NCBI GenBank assembly: GCA_021741325.1
Contig: JAIOYC010000004.1
Location: 1 to 39,655, forward strand
Reading direction: 5' to 3'
Length of the DNA: 39,655 bases
From: Alphaproteobacteria bacterium
Lineage (GTDB): Bacteria; Pseudomonadota; Alphaproteobacteria; Micavibrionales; Micavibrionaceae
Both the position numbers and the translations under genes were made by a program. The notes beneath the pieces were generated by a model. That model ran no database searches and was not told the DNA's origin. It saw only the letters and a program-made list of their open reading frames with translations. Positions 14,063-23,161 of the stretch are shown here, in pieces. How positions within the stretch are numbered: position 1 is the first letter of the stretch; each line of letters starts with the position of its first letter.

Positions 14063-14620
14063 ATGCAAAAATCACTTACAGGCAAAAGAGTGGCGGTGTT
14101 GGCGGATAATGGATTTCAAGAACAAGACTTAACGACGGCCCAGCGGGCCCTTCAGCCCCTAGGCGCGAGCGTTAGGGTCATCAGCACGGGCAGCGGCCTT
14201 ATTACAGGCTGGAACGGCGAAGGATGGGGACTGGGTTTCGCGGTCGATTCGCCGCTTAACACCGCTCTGGCCGCGGACTTCTCTATTTTGATCATTCCCG
14301 GTGGGGAACGCAGCGTCCGCAAACTGGAGCTAACCGCTCATACGCGCCGCTTTATCGGAGGATTCCTGGACGCAGGTAAACCGGTGGTGACTTTCGGGGA
14401 GGGACTGGACCTCATCATCTTCAGCCAGCGCGCGGCGGGCCGCACACTCAGCGGGCCGGACAAGTTGAAAGGCTCGACCTCCCAAGCGGGGGCGATCTGG
14501 TCGGACACGGCTTATACTATTGATGGAACCCTTTTGACGGCCAAACAAGCGAATTCCGATACGCTTAAAGCCATGATGGATTTCCTGCTAAATGACACGG
14601 GCATGGAAAGAGCGGCTTGA
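14063..14620 (+). CDS. DJ-1/PfpI-family protein lacking the nucleophile cysteine
   Basis: This 185-residue protein has the DJ-1/PfpI (ThiJ) fold signature: KRVAVLADNGFQEQDL at the start, FSILIIPGGERSVRKLE in the middle and KPVVTFGEGLDLI at the nucleophile elbow. In active members the elbow reads AxCHG. Here Cys is replaced (TFGEG), and the conserved acidic residue after GF(E/Q)E is Asp. Glyoxalase, protease or deglycase activity is therefore unlikely, and a structural or sensor role is more plausible. AAGGAG lies 9 nt before the chosen ATG. An in-frame start at 14024 lacks a ribosome site. The gene stands alone, with a strong inverted repeat directly after the stop. Confidence 0.85.
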   Translation: MQKSLTGKRVAVLADNGFQEQDLTTAQRALQPLGASVRVISTGSGLITGWNGEGWGLGFAVDSPLNTALAADFSILIIPGGERSVRKLELTAHTRRFIGGFLDAGKPVVTFGEGLDLIIFSQRAAGRTLSGPDKLKGSTSQAGAIWSDTAYTIDGTLLTAKQANSDTLKAMMDFLLNDTGMERAA

Positions 14621-14621
14621 C

Positions 14622-14651
14622 ATTTGACAAACCCATGGCGGTTTGTCAAAT
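14622..14651 (+). terminator. 12-bp inverted repeat after the DJ-1-like gene
   Basis: ATTTGACAAACC (14622-14633) and GGTTTGTCAAAT (14640-14651) pair perfectly around a 6-nt loop, starting 2 nt after the stop. No long T run follows, so it may be a weak terminator, an mRNA 3' stabiliser or an operator ahead of prfB. Confidence 0.5.
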
Positions 14652-14679
14652 ATTTCACTACCATTATTTCACTACCATT
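14652..14679 (+). repeat. Perfect tandem duplication of a 14-mer
   Basis: ATTTCACTACCATT occurs twice back to back (14652-14665 and 14666-14679), between the inverted repeat and prfB. It is probably a replication-slippage duplication and may affect the prfB leader. Confidence 0.8.
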
Positions 14680-14723
14680 TTTAATTGAAATATTTTCGAA
14701 ACTAAAAAAAGCCTCAACACCCC

Positions 14724-15834
14724 ATGAAAGCCGAAACCGAGAGCATCGTACGGGAAATTGAAAGTGCCCTGACGCTGCTCAGGAGGCATCTTTGACTGGG
14801 ACGTCGCGCTTAAAAGACTGGAAGAGCTAAATGCGCTCAGTGAAGCCCCTGATTTGTGGGATAAACCTGAAAAAGCGCAAAAAATTATGCGCGAGCGTAC
14901 ACATCTGGACCAACAGATACAGGCCGTACGCATCCTCGAAAACAGCCTTCAGGATAATATAGATCTAATCAAACTCGCAGAGGAAGAGAGCGAGAGCACC
15001 CTCGTCCAGGAGGGCGAATCGGCCCTCGAAAAACTCAATATTGAGGCGCAGCGCCGCCAGCTCGAAAGCCTGCTTTCGGGAGAGGCGGATTCGAACGATG
15101 CCTACCTGCAGGTTAATGCGGGCGCGGGCGGCACAGAGGCGCAGGACTGGGCACAGATGATCCTGCGCATGTATACGCGCTGGGCCGAGCAAAATGGATA
15201 CAAGGCCACGCTTCTGGAAAAAAGCGACGGGGAGGAGGCGGGCCTGAAATCCGCCACCATCAAGGTGGAGGGAAATCAGGCTTATGGCTGGCTGAAAAGC
15301 GAAAATGGTGTCCACCGGCTTGTCCGGATTTCCCCCTATGACTCTAGTGCCAGACGGCATACAAGCTTTGCGTCCGTTTCCGTTTCCCCGGTCGTGGACG
15401 ACGATATCGACATCACGGTGGAGGAAAAGGATCTGCGCATTGACACCTACCGTTCTCAGGGCGCGGGTGGGCAGCACGTCAATACAACGGACAGCGCCGT
15501 TCGCATCACCCATATCCCAACGGGAATTGTCGTGGCTTGCCAGACAGAGCGTTCCCAACATCAGAACCGGGCGCACGCGCTGCAGATGCTGAAAGCGAAG
15601 ATGTACGAAGAAGAATTGCGTAAGCGCGAGGAAGAACAGGCAAGAGCCCACGGTGAGAAAACCGATATCGGCTGGGGTCACCAGATCCGCTCCTATGTGT
15701 TGCATCCATACCAAATGGTCAAGGACTTACGGACCGGGGTGGAAACCAATCAGTCGGACGTGGTTCTGGATGGGGACCTCGGTCCCTTTCTGGAAGCGGC
15801 GCTGGCCCACCGGGTGAATAAGGGAAAAGGATAA
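14724..15834 (+). CDS. prfB: Peptide chain release factor 2, made by programmed +1 frameshift
   Basis: The zero frame runs from ATG 14724 for 23 codons and ends at an in-frame TGA (14793-14795). Translation resumes in the +1 frame at GAC 14794, giving 369 residues in total (E. coli RF2 has 365). RF2 recognises UAA and UGA stop codons. The GGQ peptidyl-hydrolysis motif is in QGAGGQHVN, and the tripeptide codon reader is SPY (in RISPYDSSARRHTSF) instead of the more usual SPF. It has the RF2 N-terminal helical domain and C-terminal domain 4. Shortage of RF2 slows termination at the TGA and promotes the frameshift, an autoregulatory loop known in many bacteria. Naive annotation would start too late, inside the second frame. 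Confidence 0.95.
14781..14796 (+). promoter_or_regulatory. prfB recoding site (Shine-Dalgarno-like AGGAGG plus CTTTGAC)
   Basis: AGGAGG (14781-14786), CAT and then CTT TGA C (14790-14796) match the canonical RF2 frameshift signal: an internal Shine-Dalgarno 3 nt before the slippery CUU followed by the poor-context UGA C. Confidence 0.95.
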
Positions 15835-15858
15835 GAAAGTCCTCAAAACGGCCTCGGA

Positions 15859-16968
15859 TTAATTCAAAATGTTCTCTATCTCGGCCTTCAGCGTCGCATT
15901 GTCCGATTCAAAGGACCATTCTCCCTCTTTCAGAAGAAGTTTCCCGCTGGCCGGACCGATCTCGGCACCGGCCAAAATCGTACGATCCGAGGAAAAATTA
16001 ATGGCCGCGGCCGCGCCTGCGGTGCGCGCGCCTGGCACTGTTTTGCGGCTGAACACCTCGGACAGAAATGTCAGACCCCGACGCAATCCCGTGTCCTTGG
16101 CGAATTCGCGGGAGTCAAAGACCGCAAAATCCAGCCGTCCGGAAAAGACGGCCTGTGCCCCCGACAAATCAACCTGCACATACGGTCTAACCACCGTTCT
16201 GTAAGGCGCAAAGGTCAATTCACCGGTCACGACAAAAGCAGGCTTTTCCAGACCTTCGGCATGCAATCTGCCCGCCGCGACCCTCATATTGTCGTATGAA
16301 AAAGCGAGCTCCTCCAAAATGGCCAGACCTCGGCGGCTTTTCAGAACCCCGGAGAGGAAAGCTGGGCCGAGCGAAATTCCTACAGGGCGTTCTTCGGCAA
16401 AACCAAAGCGGCGCCCTTCTCCCCGGCCTTTGGCCTCCAGATTCATGACGGCGGAAAATTCATGGGCTCCGATCGCACCCAAGGCTTTCAAAAATCCCTG
16501 GGCCTCATTATCTCCTTCCGTGATATAAAGATGTTCCAGAGAAATCGGTTTATCCAGTATGATTCCAGACGTAATAAAGGCGTTTTGAATATCCAGGGTT
16601 TTTATTGTGCCCGCAGAAAGGGCTACATCCCAAAATCCCACCGCGAATTTCACCGATTCGACGGTTACGACCTGGTTGGGAGACTCCGGGGCGGTGCGCA
16701 GATCGAGGTCCTCGAAATCAAAGGCAATATCCGGGAAAAAGCGCATATCGTTCAGCTTTGAGACGGCGGCGTGATATCCCGTCGTTTCCGCGGCATATTC
16801 CTCAATCACCTGACGGTAAGAGTCACCGTTACCGCCAATATTCGCCAGTACCGAAAACAGGACGAATAGAAACAGAGCCGCGCACAGAATAACTTTGGCC
16901 GCTGTCCGCCAGCCACTTTTTTTCACGGGGGGCAATTCTTCTGATTCTTCGCAGGATGGATTAGACAT
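15859..16968 (-). CDS. AsmA-like inner-membrane protein
   Basis: This 369-residue protein has a short cytoplasmic tail, one membrane helix (about residues 24-44: VILCAALFLFVLFSVLA) and a long periplasmic beta-rich part. The first periplasmic segment (TTGYHAAVSKLNDMRFFPDIAFDFEDLDL) resembles the conserved start of AsmA-family proteins, which are linked to outer-membrane assembly and lipid transport. It is much shorter than typical AsmA/TamB proteins, so the assignment is to the superfamily only. It lies 67 nt downstream of the rluC-type gene on the same strand and probably belongs to the crcB-rluC operon. Confidence 0.6.
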   Translation of the reverse strand: MSNPSCEESEELPPVKKSGWRTAAKVILCAALFLFVLFSVLANIGGNGDSYRQVIEEYAAETTGYHAAVSKLNDMRFFPDIAFDFEDLDLRTAPESPNQVVTVESVKFAVGFWDVALSAGTIKTLDIQNAFITSGIILDKPISLEHLYITEGDNEAQGFLKALGAIGAHEFSAVMNLEAKGRGEGRRFGFAEERPVGISLGPAFLSGVLKSRRGLAILEELAFSYDNMRVAAGRLHAEGLEKPAFVVTGELTFAPYRTVVRPYVQVDLSGAQAVFSGRLDFAVFDSREFAKDTGLRRGLTFLSEVFSRKTVPGARTAGAAAAINFSSDRTILAGAEIGPASGKLLLKEGEWSFESDNATLKAEIENILN

Positions 16969-17035
16969 TCCGAAACTATATCCGCCTTTTCAAAAAGACG
17001 ATACCGCCCTTGGACCATAATCCACGCCGATTTTT

Positions 17036-18085
17036 CTAGAGCCCGCCTTTAAACGGACGGCCCTTGAAAGAAGGGTTGAATCCCAGTGCCTTCCAGCTTT
17101 CCGCCAAGACCGGCGGCAAGGGGGCTTCGATCTCAAGCATTCCAGGCCGGGCCGGATGGGGAAGAACAATCCGGCGCGCATGAAGATGCAGAGTATTGGC
17201 AATTTTTTCCATGTCCGCCAGGGATTCCGAACGGCGTACGCCGTACTTCCAATCCCCCAGCACGGGGCATTCCAGTACAGAAGCCGCATGTACGCGGATC
17301 TGATGCGTACGGCCCGTACGGGGGCGAAATGCAATGAAAGCGGCCTGCCCATGCATCTCGTCGATCACAGCATAATCGGTCACAGCATGTTTGCCTTCCT
17401 TATCGTCTACGATCACCCGTTCTTTGTCTTTTCCACCTGCCTTGATAAGGGGAGCGCGAATTGTGCCCTCCCGAATCTCCGGCACCGGGGCCACGATTGC
17501 CCAGTAAGTTTTCTCCACGTCCTGACCCTTGAACAATTCGCCCAGTTTTTTCGCGACGCTGGCCGAGCGAGCGAGCAGCAAAACTCCGCTTGTGTCCTTG
17601 TCAAGACGGTGAACAAGGCGGGGACGGACCCCGTTTTTCCCTGTCAGTTCGTCCAACATCCCGTCAACATGATCGCGGGTTTTGGTTCCTCCCTGAACCG
17701 CCAGACCGGCGGGCTTGTTGAGGGCGATCACCTCGCCATCATCGTATATAACCATGGAAGCAAGAGAGGGTAGATTGGCTCGCGGAAGGCTTTTGCTCAT
17801 GCCCACAGGAGGCAGTAGGTCCGTGGCTTTATCACCATAAGATGTATGCGGCATTGAAGCGCGGCGAGGCCCGGCGGAACCCTGCACAGGAGGAATGCGT
17901 ACATCCTGGCCTTCCTGAAGGCGTGCGTCGGTCTTGACCCGCTTCCCGTCCACGCGGAGCTGGCCGTCGCGAATAATTTTCTGCGCGAGTCCGTAAGGGA
18001 TTTCGGGCGCATGCTTCTTCAGCCATCGCCCCAGCCGTTGTCCATCCTCATCAGCGGTGACCTTAATGTGTTTGACCTCGCTCAT
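17036..18085 (-). CDS. rluC: RluC/RluD-family 23S rRNA pseudouridine synthase
   Basis: This 349-residue enzyme has an N-terminal S4 RNA-binding domain (about 8-60, GRWLKKHAPEIPYGLAQKII) and a PsuA/RluA catalytic domain. The catalytic motif is RLVHRLDKDTSGVLLLA with the essential Asp (LDKDTSG). RTGRTHQIRVH gives a second conserved motif. RluC converts uridines in 23S rRNA to pseudouridine. Choosing RluC over RluD follows from the S4 domain and the crcB neighbour common in alphaproteobacteria. Positional specificity is not proven. Its ATG overlaps the crcB stop (ATGA), so translation is coupled. Confidence 0.88.
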   Translation of the reverse strand: MSEVKHIKVTADEDGQRLGRWLKKHAPEIPYGLAQKIIRDGQLRVDGKRVKTDARLQEGQDVRIPPVQGSAGPRRASMPHTSYGDKATDLLPPVGMSKSLPRANLPSLASMVIYDDGEVIALNKPAGLAVQGGTKTRDHVDGMLDELTGKNGVRPRLVHRLDKDTSGVLLLARSASVAKKLGELFKGQDVEKTYWAIVAPVPEIREGTIRAPLIKAGGKDKERVIVDDKEGKHAVTDYAVIDEMHGQAAFIAFRPRTGRTHQIRVHAASVLECPVLGDWKYGVRRSESLADMEKIANTLHLHARRIVLPHPARPGMLEIEAPLPPVLAESWKALGFNPSFKGRPFKGGL

Positions 18086-18465
18086 GACACAAACTTCCAG
18101 ATTAAAGCGCTACCCGCGAATACAGCGGCTATGGACAACCCCATAGATGCGAATACATACACTATGGCGCCCACCGGATCTCCACGACTCCAGAGCGTCA
18201 TGGTATCGAGCGAAAAGGCCGAAAAAGTCGTGAAACCGCCTAGAAACCCGACCGTCAGAAAAGCCCGCAAAGCCTGGGGCGGAGACCAGAAAGCTCCGAA
18301 AGCGGCCACAAGCATGCCCATCACAAAGCATCCCAGAATATTCACGCTCAGGATCGCCACGGGAAACGGCACCTTCACAAGCAGGGTGATCGCTGAATTC
18401 ATATAATGACGAGCCACAGCGCCTGTGGCGCCTCCCGCCGCAATAGCGGCTATTGTACCCGACAT
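18082..18465 (-). CDS. crcB: CrcB/Fluc fluoride ion channel
   Basis: This 127-residue protein has four membrane helices and Fluc motifs: GGATGAVARHYMN at the start, NILGCFVMG in helix 2 and GFLGGFTTFSAFSLD in the helix 3 break, which lines the fluoride path. Fluc dimers export fluoride and protect against its toxicity. The ATG at 18465 has GGAGG 4 nt upstream. A longer frame from 18543 would run into the divergent transporter gene and is rejected. No fluoride riboswitch is evident in the 43-nt divergent spacer. Confidence 0.93.
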   Translation of the reverse strand: MSGTIAAIAAGGATGAVARHYMNSAITLLVKVPFPVAILSVNILGCFVMGMLVAAFGAFWSPPQALRAFLTVGFLGGFTTFSAFSLDTMTLWSRGDPVGAIVYVFASMGLSIAAVFAGSALIWKFVS

Positions 18466-18508
18466 GATTCCTCCATAGACTTCTGTTCTTTTTCCCAGGT
18501 TAAAAACA

Positions 18509-19405
18509 ATGTCTAGCACGCTCTCCCCGATCCACAAAGCCATGTTGCTCTCGGCGCTTGGCTATGCGGGATTTTCCGCCAGCGACGCGGCTGTGAAATT
18601 CCTGACACAGTATTATTCGATTTTTGAAATCATCGTTCTGATCAAGCTCTGCGCGGGATGTTTCCTACTGCTGCTTGCCCCTCTCATTTGCCGGGGGCGG
18701 AAACTTTTTACCACGAAAGTACCCCTTCTCCATGCACTGCGAGGGGTTTTGAATGCCCTCATCAGCATTATTGTCGTACTCGCATTCTCAAAACTCCCTA
18801 TGACGAACGTCTACGCGGTGTTGTTTACAGGGCCCTTTTTCGCCGTTTTGCTCTCTATTTTTCTGTATGGCGAGCGCCTGACGCAGGGGCGGTCAATCGC
18901 CATTGCGGCCGGATTTTCAGGCGTTCTTATCGCCATGCGGCCGGGCACTGCGGCGGCGGACCCACTTTTGCTACTGCCTTTATGCTCAGCAGCCATGGCC
19001 GCACTTTTATTTACGGTTTCGCGGTCTCTGCGGGATGAATCCATATTTTCCCTGGGGTTTTGGCCGGTCATGGGAGCGGCGCTGTTTTGCCTGCCGCTGG
19101 CGTGGCCTGATTTCATAATTCCAACGCCTGTTCATATTCCGCTGTTTTTTATCAGCGGCGCGGGGATCGTTACAGGCTTGCTGTGCGTTTCTCTCGCCTT
19201 CCGGGCCGCCCCGGCGGCCAGCGTTACGCCCTTCCACTATACCCAGATTATCTGGGGAACGATCTACGGTCTTCTGATTTTCGGGGATCTGCCGGATATG
19301 TGGACCTTCGCGGGCGCGGCTGTCATCATCGCCAGCGGACTTTATTTGGTTAGGAAGGAAAGAAAAAATATCGCTTACCGCCCTCCCCGTAACTTATCCC
19401 AATAA
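18509..19405 (+). CDS. EamA/DMT-superfamily transporter
   Basis: This 298-residue protein has about ten hydrophobic helices in two EamA repeats (the first ending near FSGVLIAMRPG, the second near FAGAAVIIASGLYLVRKE). This is the RhaT/YdcZ-like drug/metabolite transporter layout. The N-terminal helix carries GYAGFSASDAAVKFL, typical of family members described as S-adenosylmethionine or amino-acid exporters. The substrate cannot be assigned. It is divergent from crcB. Its last 31 nt overlap the 3' end of the convergent rarA gene. Confidence 0.88.
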   Translation: MSSTLSPIHKAMLLSALGYAGFSASDAAVKFLTQYYSIFEIIVLIKLCAGCFLLLLAPLICRGRKLFTTKVPLLHALRGVLNALISIIVVLAFSKLPMTNVYAVLFTGPFFAVLLSIFLYGERLTQGRSIAIAAGFSGVLIAMRPGTAAADPLLLLPLCSAAMAALLFTVSRSLRDESIFSLGFWPVMGAALFCLPLAWPDFIIPTPVHIPLFFISGAGIVTGLLCVSLAFRAAPAASVTPFHYTQIIWGTIYGLLIFGDLPDMWTFAGAAVIIASGLYLVRKERKNIAYRPPRNLSQ

Positions 19406-20673
19406 TCGAGGCGTTTTTTGATCTCCCGTTCAAAACCACGCTCTGGCGGATCATAGAACCGAACCCGCTCCATATTGTCCGGAAAATAATCCTGTCCGGA
19501 GAAAGCGTCCGCCGTGTCATGGTCATAGGCATATCCCTTGCCGTAACCTTCCTGCTTCATCAGCTTTGTCGGCGCGTTTAGGATATGCTTGGGCGGCATG
19601 AGAGAGCCGGTTTCCCTCGCGCTCCGCTTTGCCGCCCCGAAGGCTGTATAGACCGCGTTGGATTTAGGAGCTGTGGCCAGATAGACCAAGGCTTCGGCCA
19701 AGGCCAGTTCCCCTTCCGGGCTTCCAAGCCGCTCATAGGTTTCCCATGCAGCGAGGCACAGCGGCAAAGCCTGTGGATCGGCCAGTCCGATATCCTCGGT
19801 GGCCATGCGAACCATCCTCCGGGCGATATATTCAGGGTGCTCGCCTCCGGCCAGCATCCTGCAAAACCAATACAGTGAGGCATCGGCGTCGGAGCCGCGC
19901 ACGGATTTATGCAACGCGGAAATCAGGTTGAAATGGGCATCATCCGCTTTGTCGTAGAGCGGAGAGCGGCGCTGCACGATTTTCAAGAGCGCGTCGGTGT
20001 CCAGCGTTTCTGGCTGCCCGAGCACCTGCTCCGCCATGGAAAGCGCGTAGCGGCCATCACCGTCCGCTATAGCCTTAAGAGTGGCGCGGGCCTGCTCGTC
20101 GAGCGGGAGGGAGCGCCCCGCATCGGTTTCAGCGCGCTTCAAAAGTTCCTCCAGCGCGGTGTCATCTAGACGTTTTAGTACCAGCACCTGACAGCGCGAA
20201 AGCAGCGCGGCGTTAAGTTCGAAGGACGGGTTTTCGGTCGTCGCGCCAATGAGAATAATAGTCCCATCCTCGACCACGGGGAGAAAGGCGTCCTGCTGGG
20301 ATTTGTTGAAACGGTGGATTTCATCGACAAACAGAAGCGTCCCATGCCCTTTGCCTTTACGAATTTTGGCGGTCTCGAAGATTTTTCGCAGATCCTGAAC
20401 ACCTGAAAAAATGGCCGAGATCTGCTCGAAATGAAAATCCGGAGCGTGAACGTTTAAAATCCGCGCCAGCGTGGTTTTCCCGCAACCCGGTGGACCCCAC
20501 AGAATCAGGGAGGACAGCCGCCCGTTGCTGATCATCCGGTGCAAAGCCCCGCCTTCCGCCGTCAGATGATCCTGCCCCGTGATCTCCGCAAGCGTTTGCG
20601 GCCGTAGCCGGTCGGGCAGCGGACGGTAGCCTTGGGAGGCGGGATCGGCGGTTCCGGAAAACAGATCAGGCAT
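19375..20673 (-). CDS. rarA: Replication-associated recombination protein A (RarA/MgsA AAA+ ATPase)
   Basis: The protein has 432 residues from the chosen ATG ([10 protein letters not shown]). The AAA+ core has Walker [12 protein letters not shown], Walker [20 protein letters not shown] and the sensor region [18 protein letters not shown]. The C-terminal tetramerisation domain contains [18 protein letters not shown] and the conserved [15 protein letters not shown]. RarA acts at stalled replication forks together with RecA and clamp-loader functions. In-frame ATGs at 20697 and 20706 are possible, but the family usually begins close to MPDLF. It converges with the transporter gene with a 31-nt overlap. 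Confidence 0.95.
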   Translation of the reverse strand: MPDLFSGTADPASQGYRPLPDRLRPQTLAEITGQDHLTAEGGALHRMISNGRLSSLILWGPPGCGKTTLARILNVHAPDFHFEQISAIFSGVQDLRKIFETAKIRKGKGHGTLLFVDEIHRFNKSQQDAFLPVVEDGTIILIGATTENPSFELNAALLSRCQVLVLKRLDDTALEELLKRAETDAGRSLPLDEQARATLKAIADGDGRYALSMAEQVLGQPETLDTDALLKIVQRRSPLYDKADDAHFNLISALHKSVRGSDADASLYWFCRMLAGGEHPEYIARRMVRMATEDIGLADPQALPLCLAAWETYERLGSPEGELALAEALVYLATAPKSNAVYTAFGAAKRSARETGSLMPPKHILNAPTKLMKQEGYGKGYAYDHDTADAFSGQDYFPDNMERVRFYDPPERGFEREIKKRLDYWDKLRGGR

Positions 20674-20742
20674 GGATATAATGTAGGGCGGTCGCATCCT
20701 AGGCACAATAGATCCCCTCAGTCTTTTACGAAGGAGATTCTT

Positions 20743-20772
20743 ATGATTTTAACAGCAGGCCAAACCCCTTGA
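20743..20772 (+). CDS. Possible 9-residue leader peptide upstream of transketolase
   Basis: AAGGAG stands 6 nt before an ATG that opens MILTAGQTP and then stops. The following 76 nt hold two GTGGGCCCG copies, each with a GGGCCC palindrome, which could pair with each other. It may be a translated uORF controlling transketolase, or only a chance start. Confidence 0.3.
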   Translation: MILTAGQTP

Positions 20773-20848
20773 CCGTGGGCCCGCGCAGCGGCATTGTGGG
20801 CCCGGTTCACCCGCATATTGCACTCTTGAAACAGCAACGAGACGCCCC

Positions 20849-22894
20849 ATGAAAAACGCGCCCGCCGCTTCCTCCCCAAAACCGCAAAATTCTGTTGACC
20901 TTCGGCCTATGGCCAACGCGATCCGGGCTCTGGCCATGGACGCCGTGGAAAAGGCGCAAAGCGGACATCCGGGAATGCCCATGGGCATGGCGGACGTGGC
21001 CACGGTGCTCTATTCCAAGTTTCTTAAATTCAATCCCCAGGACCCGCAATGGCCGGACCGGGACCGATTCGTTTTGTCTGCCGGTCACGGCTCCATGCTG
21101 CTCTACGCATTGAATTACCTAACGGGCTATGAGGCCGTCACGCTGGAACAGATTAAGAATTTCCGCCAGCTCGGCGCGCTGACCGCAGGTCACCCGGAAG
21201 TCGAGCATCATGCCGGAATCGAAACCACAACGGGGCCCTTGGGACAGGGCATCTCCACCGCCGTGGGCATGGCGCTAGCCGAACGGATCCTGAACGCCCG
21301 CTTCGGGGATGATCTGGTGGATCATTACACCTATGTCATCGCCAGCGATGGCGACCTGCAGGAGGGGATCAGCCATGAGGCATGCTCCTTGGCCGGACAT
21401 CTAGCGCTCCGCCGCCTGATTGTTCTATATGACGACAACGGCATTTCCATCGATGGACCCACATCCCTGTCCTTTACCGACGACACGCCGAAGCGATTCG
21501 AGGCGTATGGCTGGGACGTACAGACTGTCGACGGTCACGATTTCGATCAGATCCAGGCCGCGATTGCAAAAGCGCGTCAGACATCCGGACCCGCACTGAT
21601 CTGCTGCAAGACCCATATTGGCTATGGCGCACCCACGAAGCAGGATAGCGCCTCTTCCCATGGCTCTCCGCTGGGAACGGAAGAAATCAAGGGCACCCGG
21701 GAAAAACTCGCCTGGCCGCACGCCCCATTCAGCATTCCCGAAGATATCCTGTCCTGGTGGCGGAAGGTTCCTTCTGCCCCGCGTCCGCCCGAGACAAACG
21801 GCACCCCCGCAACTCCTGATTCCCTCTACACAAAATGGCAGGCGCGGCTTAGAAAGTCAGACCAGCGCGCCGAATTCGAAGCGGCTCTTAGAGGGGATGT
21901 AGCCAAGGTAATCGGCCCCATCATTCAGGATCTTAAAAAATCCATCGCGGAGAAAAAACCCAAGGACGCGACCCGAAAATGCTCGGGCAATGTGCTGGAA
22001 AAACTCATCCCTGCGTTGCCCACGCTGGTGGGCGGCTCGGCAGATCTGACGGGCTCGAACAATACGCAGATCAAAGGACCGGCGATTGTCACGAAGGCCG
22101 GCTATAACGGCCAGTATATCTACTATGGCGTACGAGAACACGGCATGGCCGCGGCGATGAACGGCATGGCGCTGCACGGCGGGGTCATTCCCTATGGCGG
22201 TACCTTCCTGATTTTCACGGATTACTGCCGCCCCTCCATCCGACTGTCTGCATTAATGAATCAGCGGGTGGTCTATGTGATGACCCATGATTCTATAGGG
22301 CTGGGCGAAGACGGTCCCACGCATCAGCCGGTCGAGCATCTAGCCAGTTTGCGCGCCATGCCCAATCTTCTCGTTTTCCGTCCCTGCGACGGAATCGAGA
22401 CGGCGGAGGCCTGGGAGCTGGCGCTGAATCACAAAACCAGCCCCAGCGTGCTCGCGCTGACCCGCCAGGGCCTACCGACATTGGCTCCTGGCAGCGCAGA
22501 GAATAAATCCGCCAAGGGCGCCTATACGCTCAAGGAAAGTGGCGGAAAGCCACAGGTCACGTTGTTTGCCTCGGGCTCGGAAGTGTCTCTCACGCACCAA
22601 GCCTATGAAACGCTGGTCGCGGAAGGCTATGCCGTGCGCCTCGTCTCCGCGCCGTGCCTGGATCTATTCTGGCAGCAAAACGAGGATTACATCCAGCACT
22701 TCCTGCGCAATGACAGCCTGAAGATCGCTGTGGAAGCCGCCGGACGCGAAAGCTGGGACCGGATTTTAGGCCATGATGGCGTATTCATCGGCATGAAAGG
22801 CTTCGGCGCGTCCGCCCCGGCGGAAGATCTCTACCGTCATTTTGGAATCACGCCGGATGCGATTGTGGACGCGGTGCGCGATCGGTTGGGGTAG
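20849..22894 (+). CDS. tkt: Transketolase
   Basis: This 681-residue protein is full length for the family. Visible are the N-terminal AVEKAQSGHPGMPMGMADV (TPP site His), ETTTGPLGQGISTAVGMA, the thiamine-diphosphate motif GDGDLQEGISHEA, the pyrimidine-domain Glu region YYGVREHGMAAAMNGMALHGG, and SIGLGEDGPTHQPVEHLASLR. The enzyme transfers two-carbon ketol units in the non-oxidative pentose phosphate pathway and supplies erythrose 4-phosphate for aromatic synthesis, whose first enzyme lies at 29633. It is divergent from rarA. Confidence 0.97.
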   Translation: MKNAPAASSPKPQNSVDLRPMANAIRALAMDAVEKAQSGHPGMPMGMADVATVLYSKFLKFNPQDPQWPDRDRFVLSAGHGSMLLYALNYLTGYEAVTLEQIKNFRQLGALTAGHPEVEHHAGIETTTGPLGQGISTAVGMALAERILNARFGDDLVDHYTYVIASDGDLQEGISHEACSLAGHLALRRLIVLYDDNGISIDGPTSLSFTDDTPKRFEAYGWDVQTVDGHDFDQIQAAIAKARQTSGPALICCKTHIGYGAPTKQDSASSHGSPLGTEEIKGTREKLAWPHAPFSIPEDILSWWRKVPSAPRPPETNGTPATPDSLYTKWQARLRKSDQRAEFEAALRGDVAKVIGPIIQDLKKSIAEKKPKDATRKCSGNVLEKLIPALPTLVGGSADLTGSNNTQIKGPAIVTKAGYNGQYIYYGVREHGMAAAMNGMALHGGVIPYGGTFLIFTDYCRPSIRLSALMNQRVVYVMTHDSIGLGEDGPTHQPVEHLASLRAMPNLLVFRPCDGIETAEAWELALNHKTSPSVLALTRQGLPTLAPGSAENKSAKGAYTLKESGGKPQVTLFASGSEVSLTHQAYETLVAEGYAVRLVSAPCLDLFWQQNEDYIQHFLRNDSLKIAVEAAGRESWDRILGHDGVFIGMKGFGASAPAEDLYRHFGITPDAIVDAVRDRLG

Positions 22895-22982
22895 AGAGGC
22901 GAGCCACCGCTTCTAAGTTTGATGATAGTAATGCCTGGCCCACCGCGATAATCATAATCCCACGCTTTCGGGAACATAGACT

Positions 22983-23120
22983 TCATTTCATGCCCAAGAT
23001 CGTCACATGTTCCAAGGGATTACTAGAAATGGCTTCCATCAATTTTGCGAAGCCTAATGGCAGATCGTATGGCCCGAAGTGTCGTCCGTGCTTTTCAAGG
23101 CCACCTCTTTTGTGAAATCT
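22983..23120 (-). other. Gene-free stretch 22895-23161 with a short coding-looking remnant
   Basis: Between transketolase and grxD no intact gene is present. A leftward open stretch of 45 codons without a start codon ends at 22983, and its C-terminal part reads FGPYDLPLGFAKLMEAIS. Reading continues in another frame across its stop (LGHEMKSMFPKAWDYDYRGG). This looks like a frameshifted gene fragment, but I cannot identify its parent. Confidence 0.25.
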
Positions 23121-23161
23121 TCATTCAGATCCGGCACGATACGCCTGCCTTTTCAGAAAGA

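Noticed and set aside
14965-15714. Open frame of 249 codons antisense to prfB
   Set aside because: prfB has the GGQ motif and full length. The antisense frame is a by-product of its codon composition.
18466-18508. Fluoride riboswitch for crcB
   Set aside because: The divergent spacer is only 43 nt and I see no pseudoknot elements of the crcB motif.
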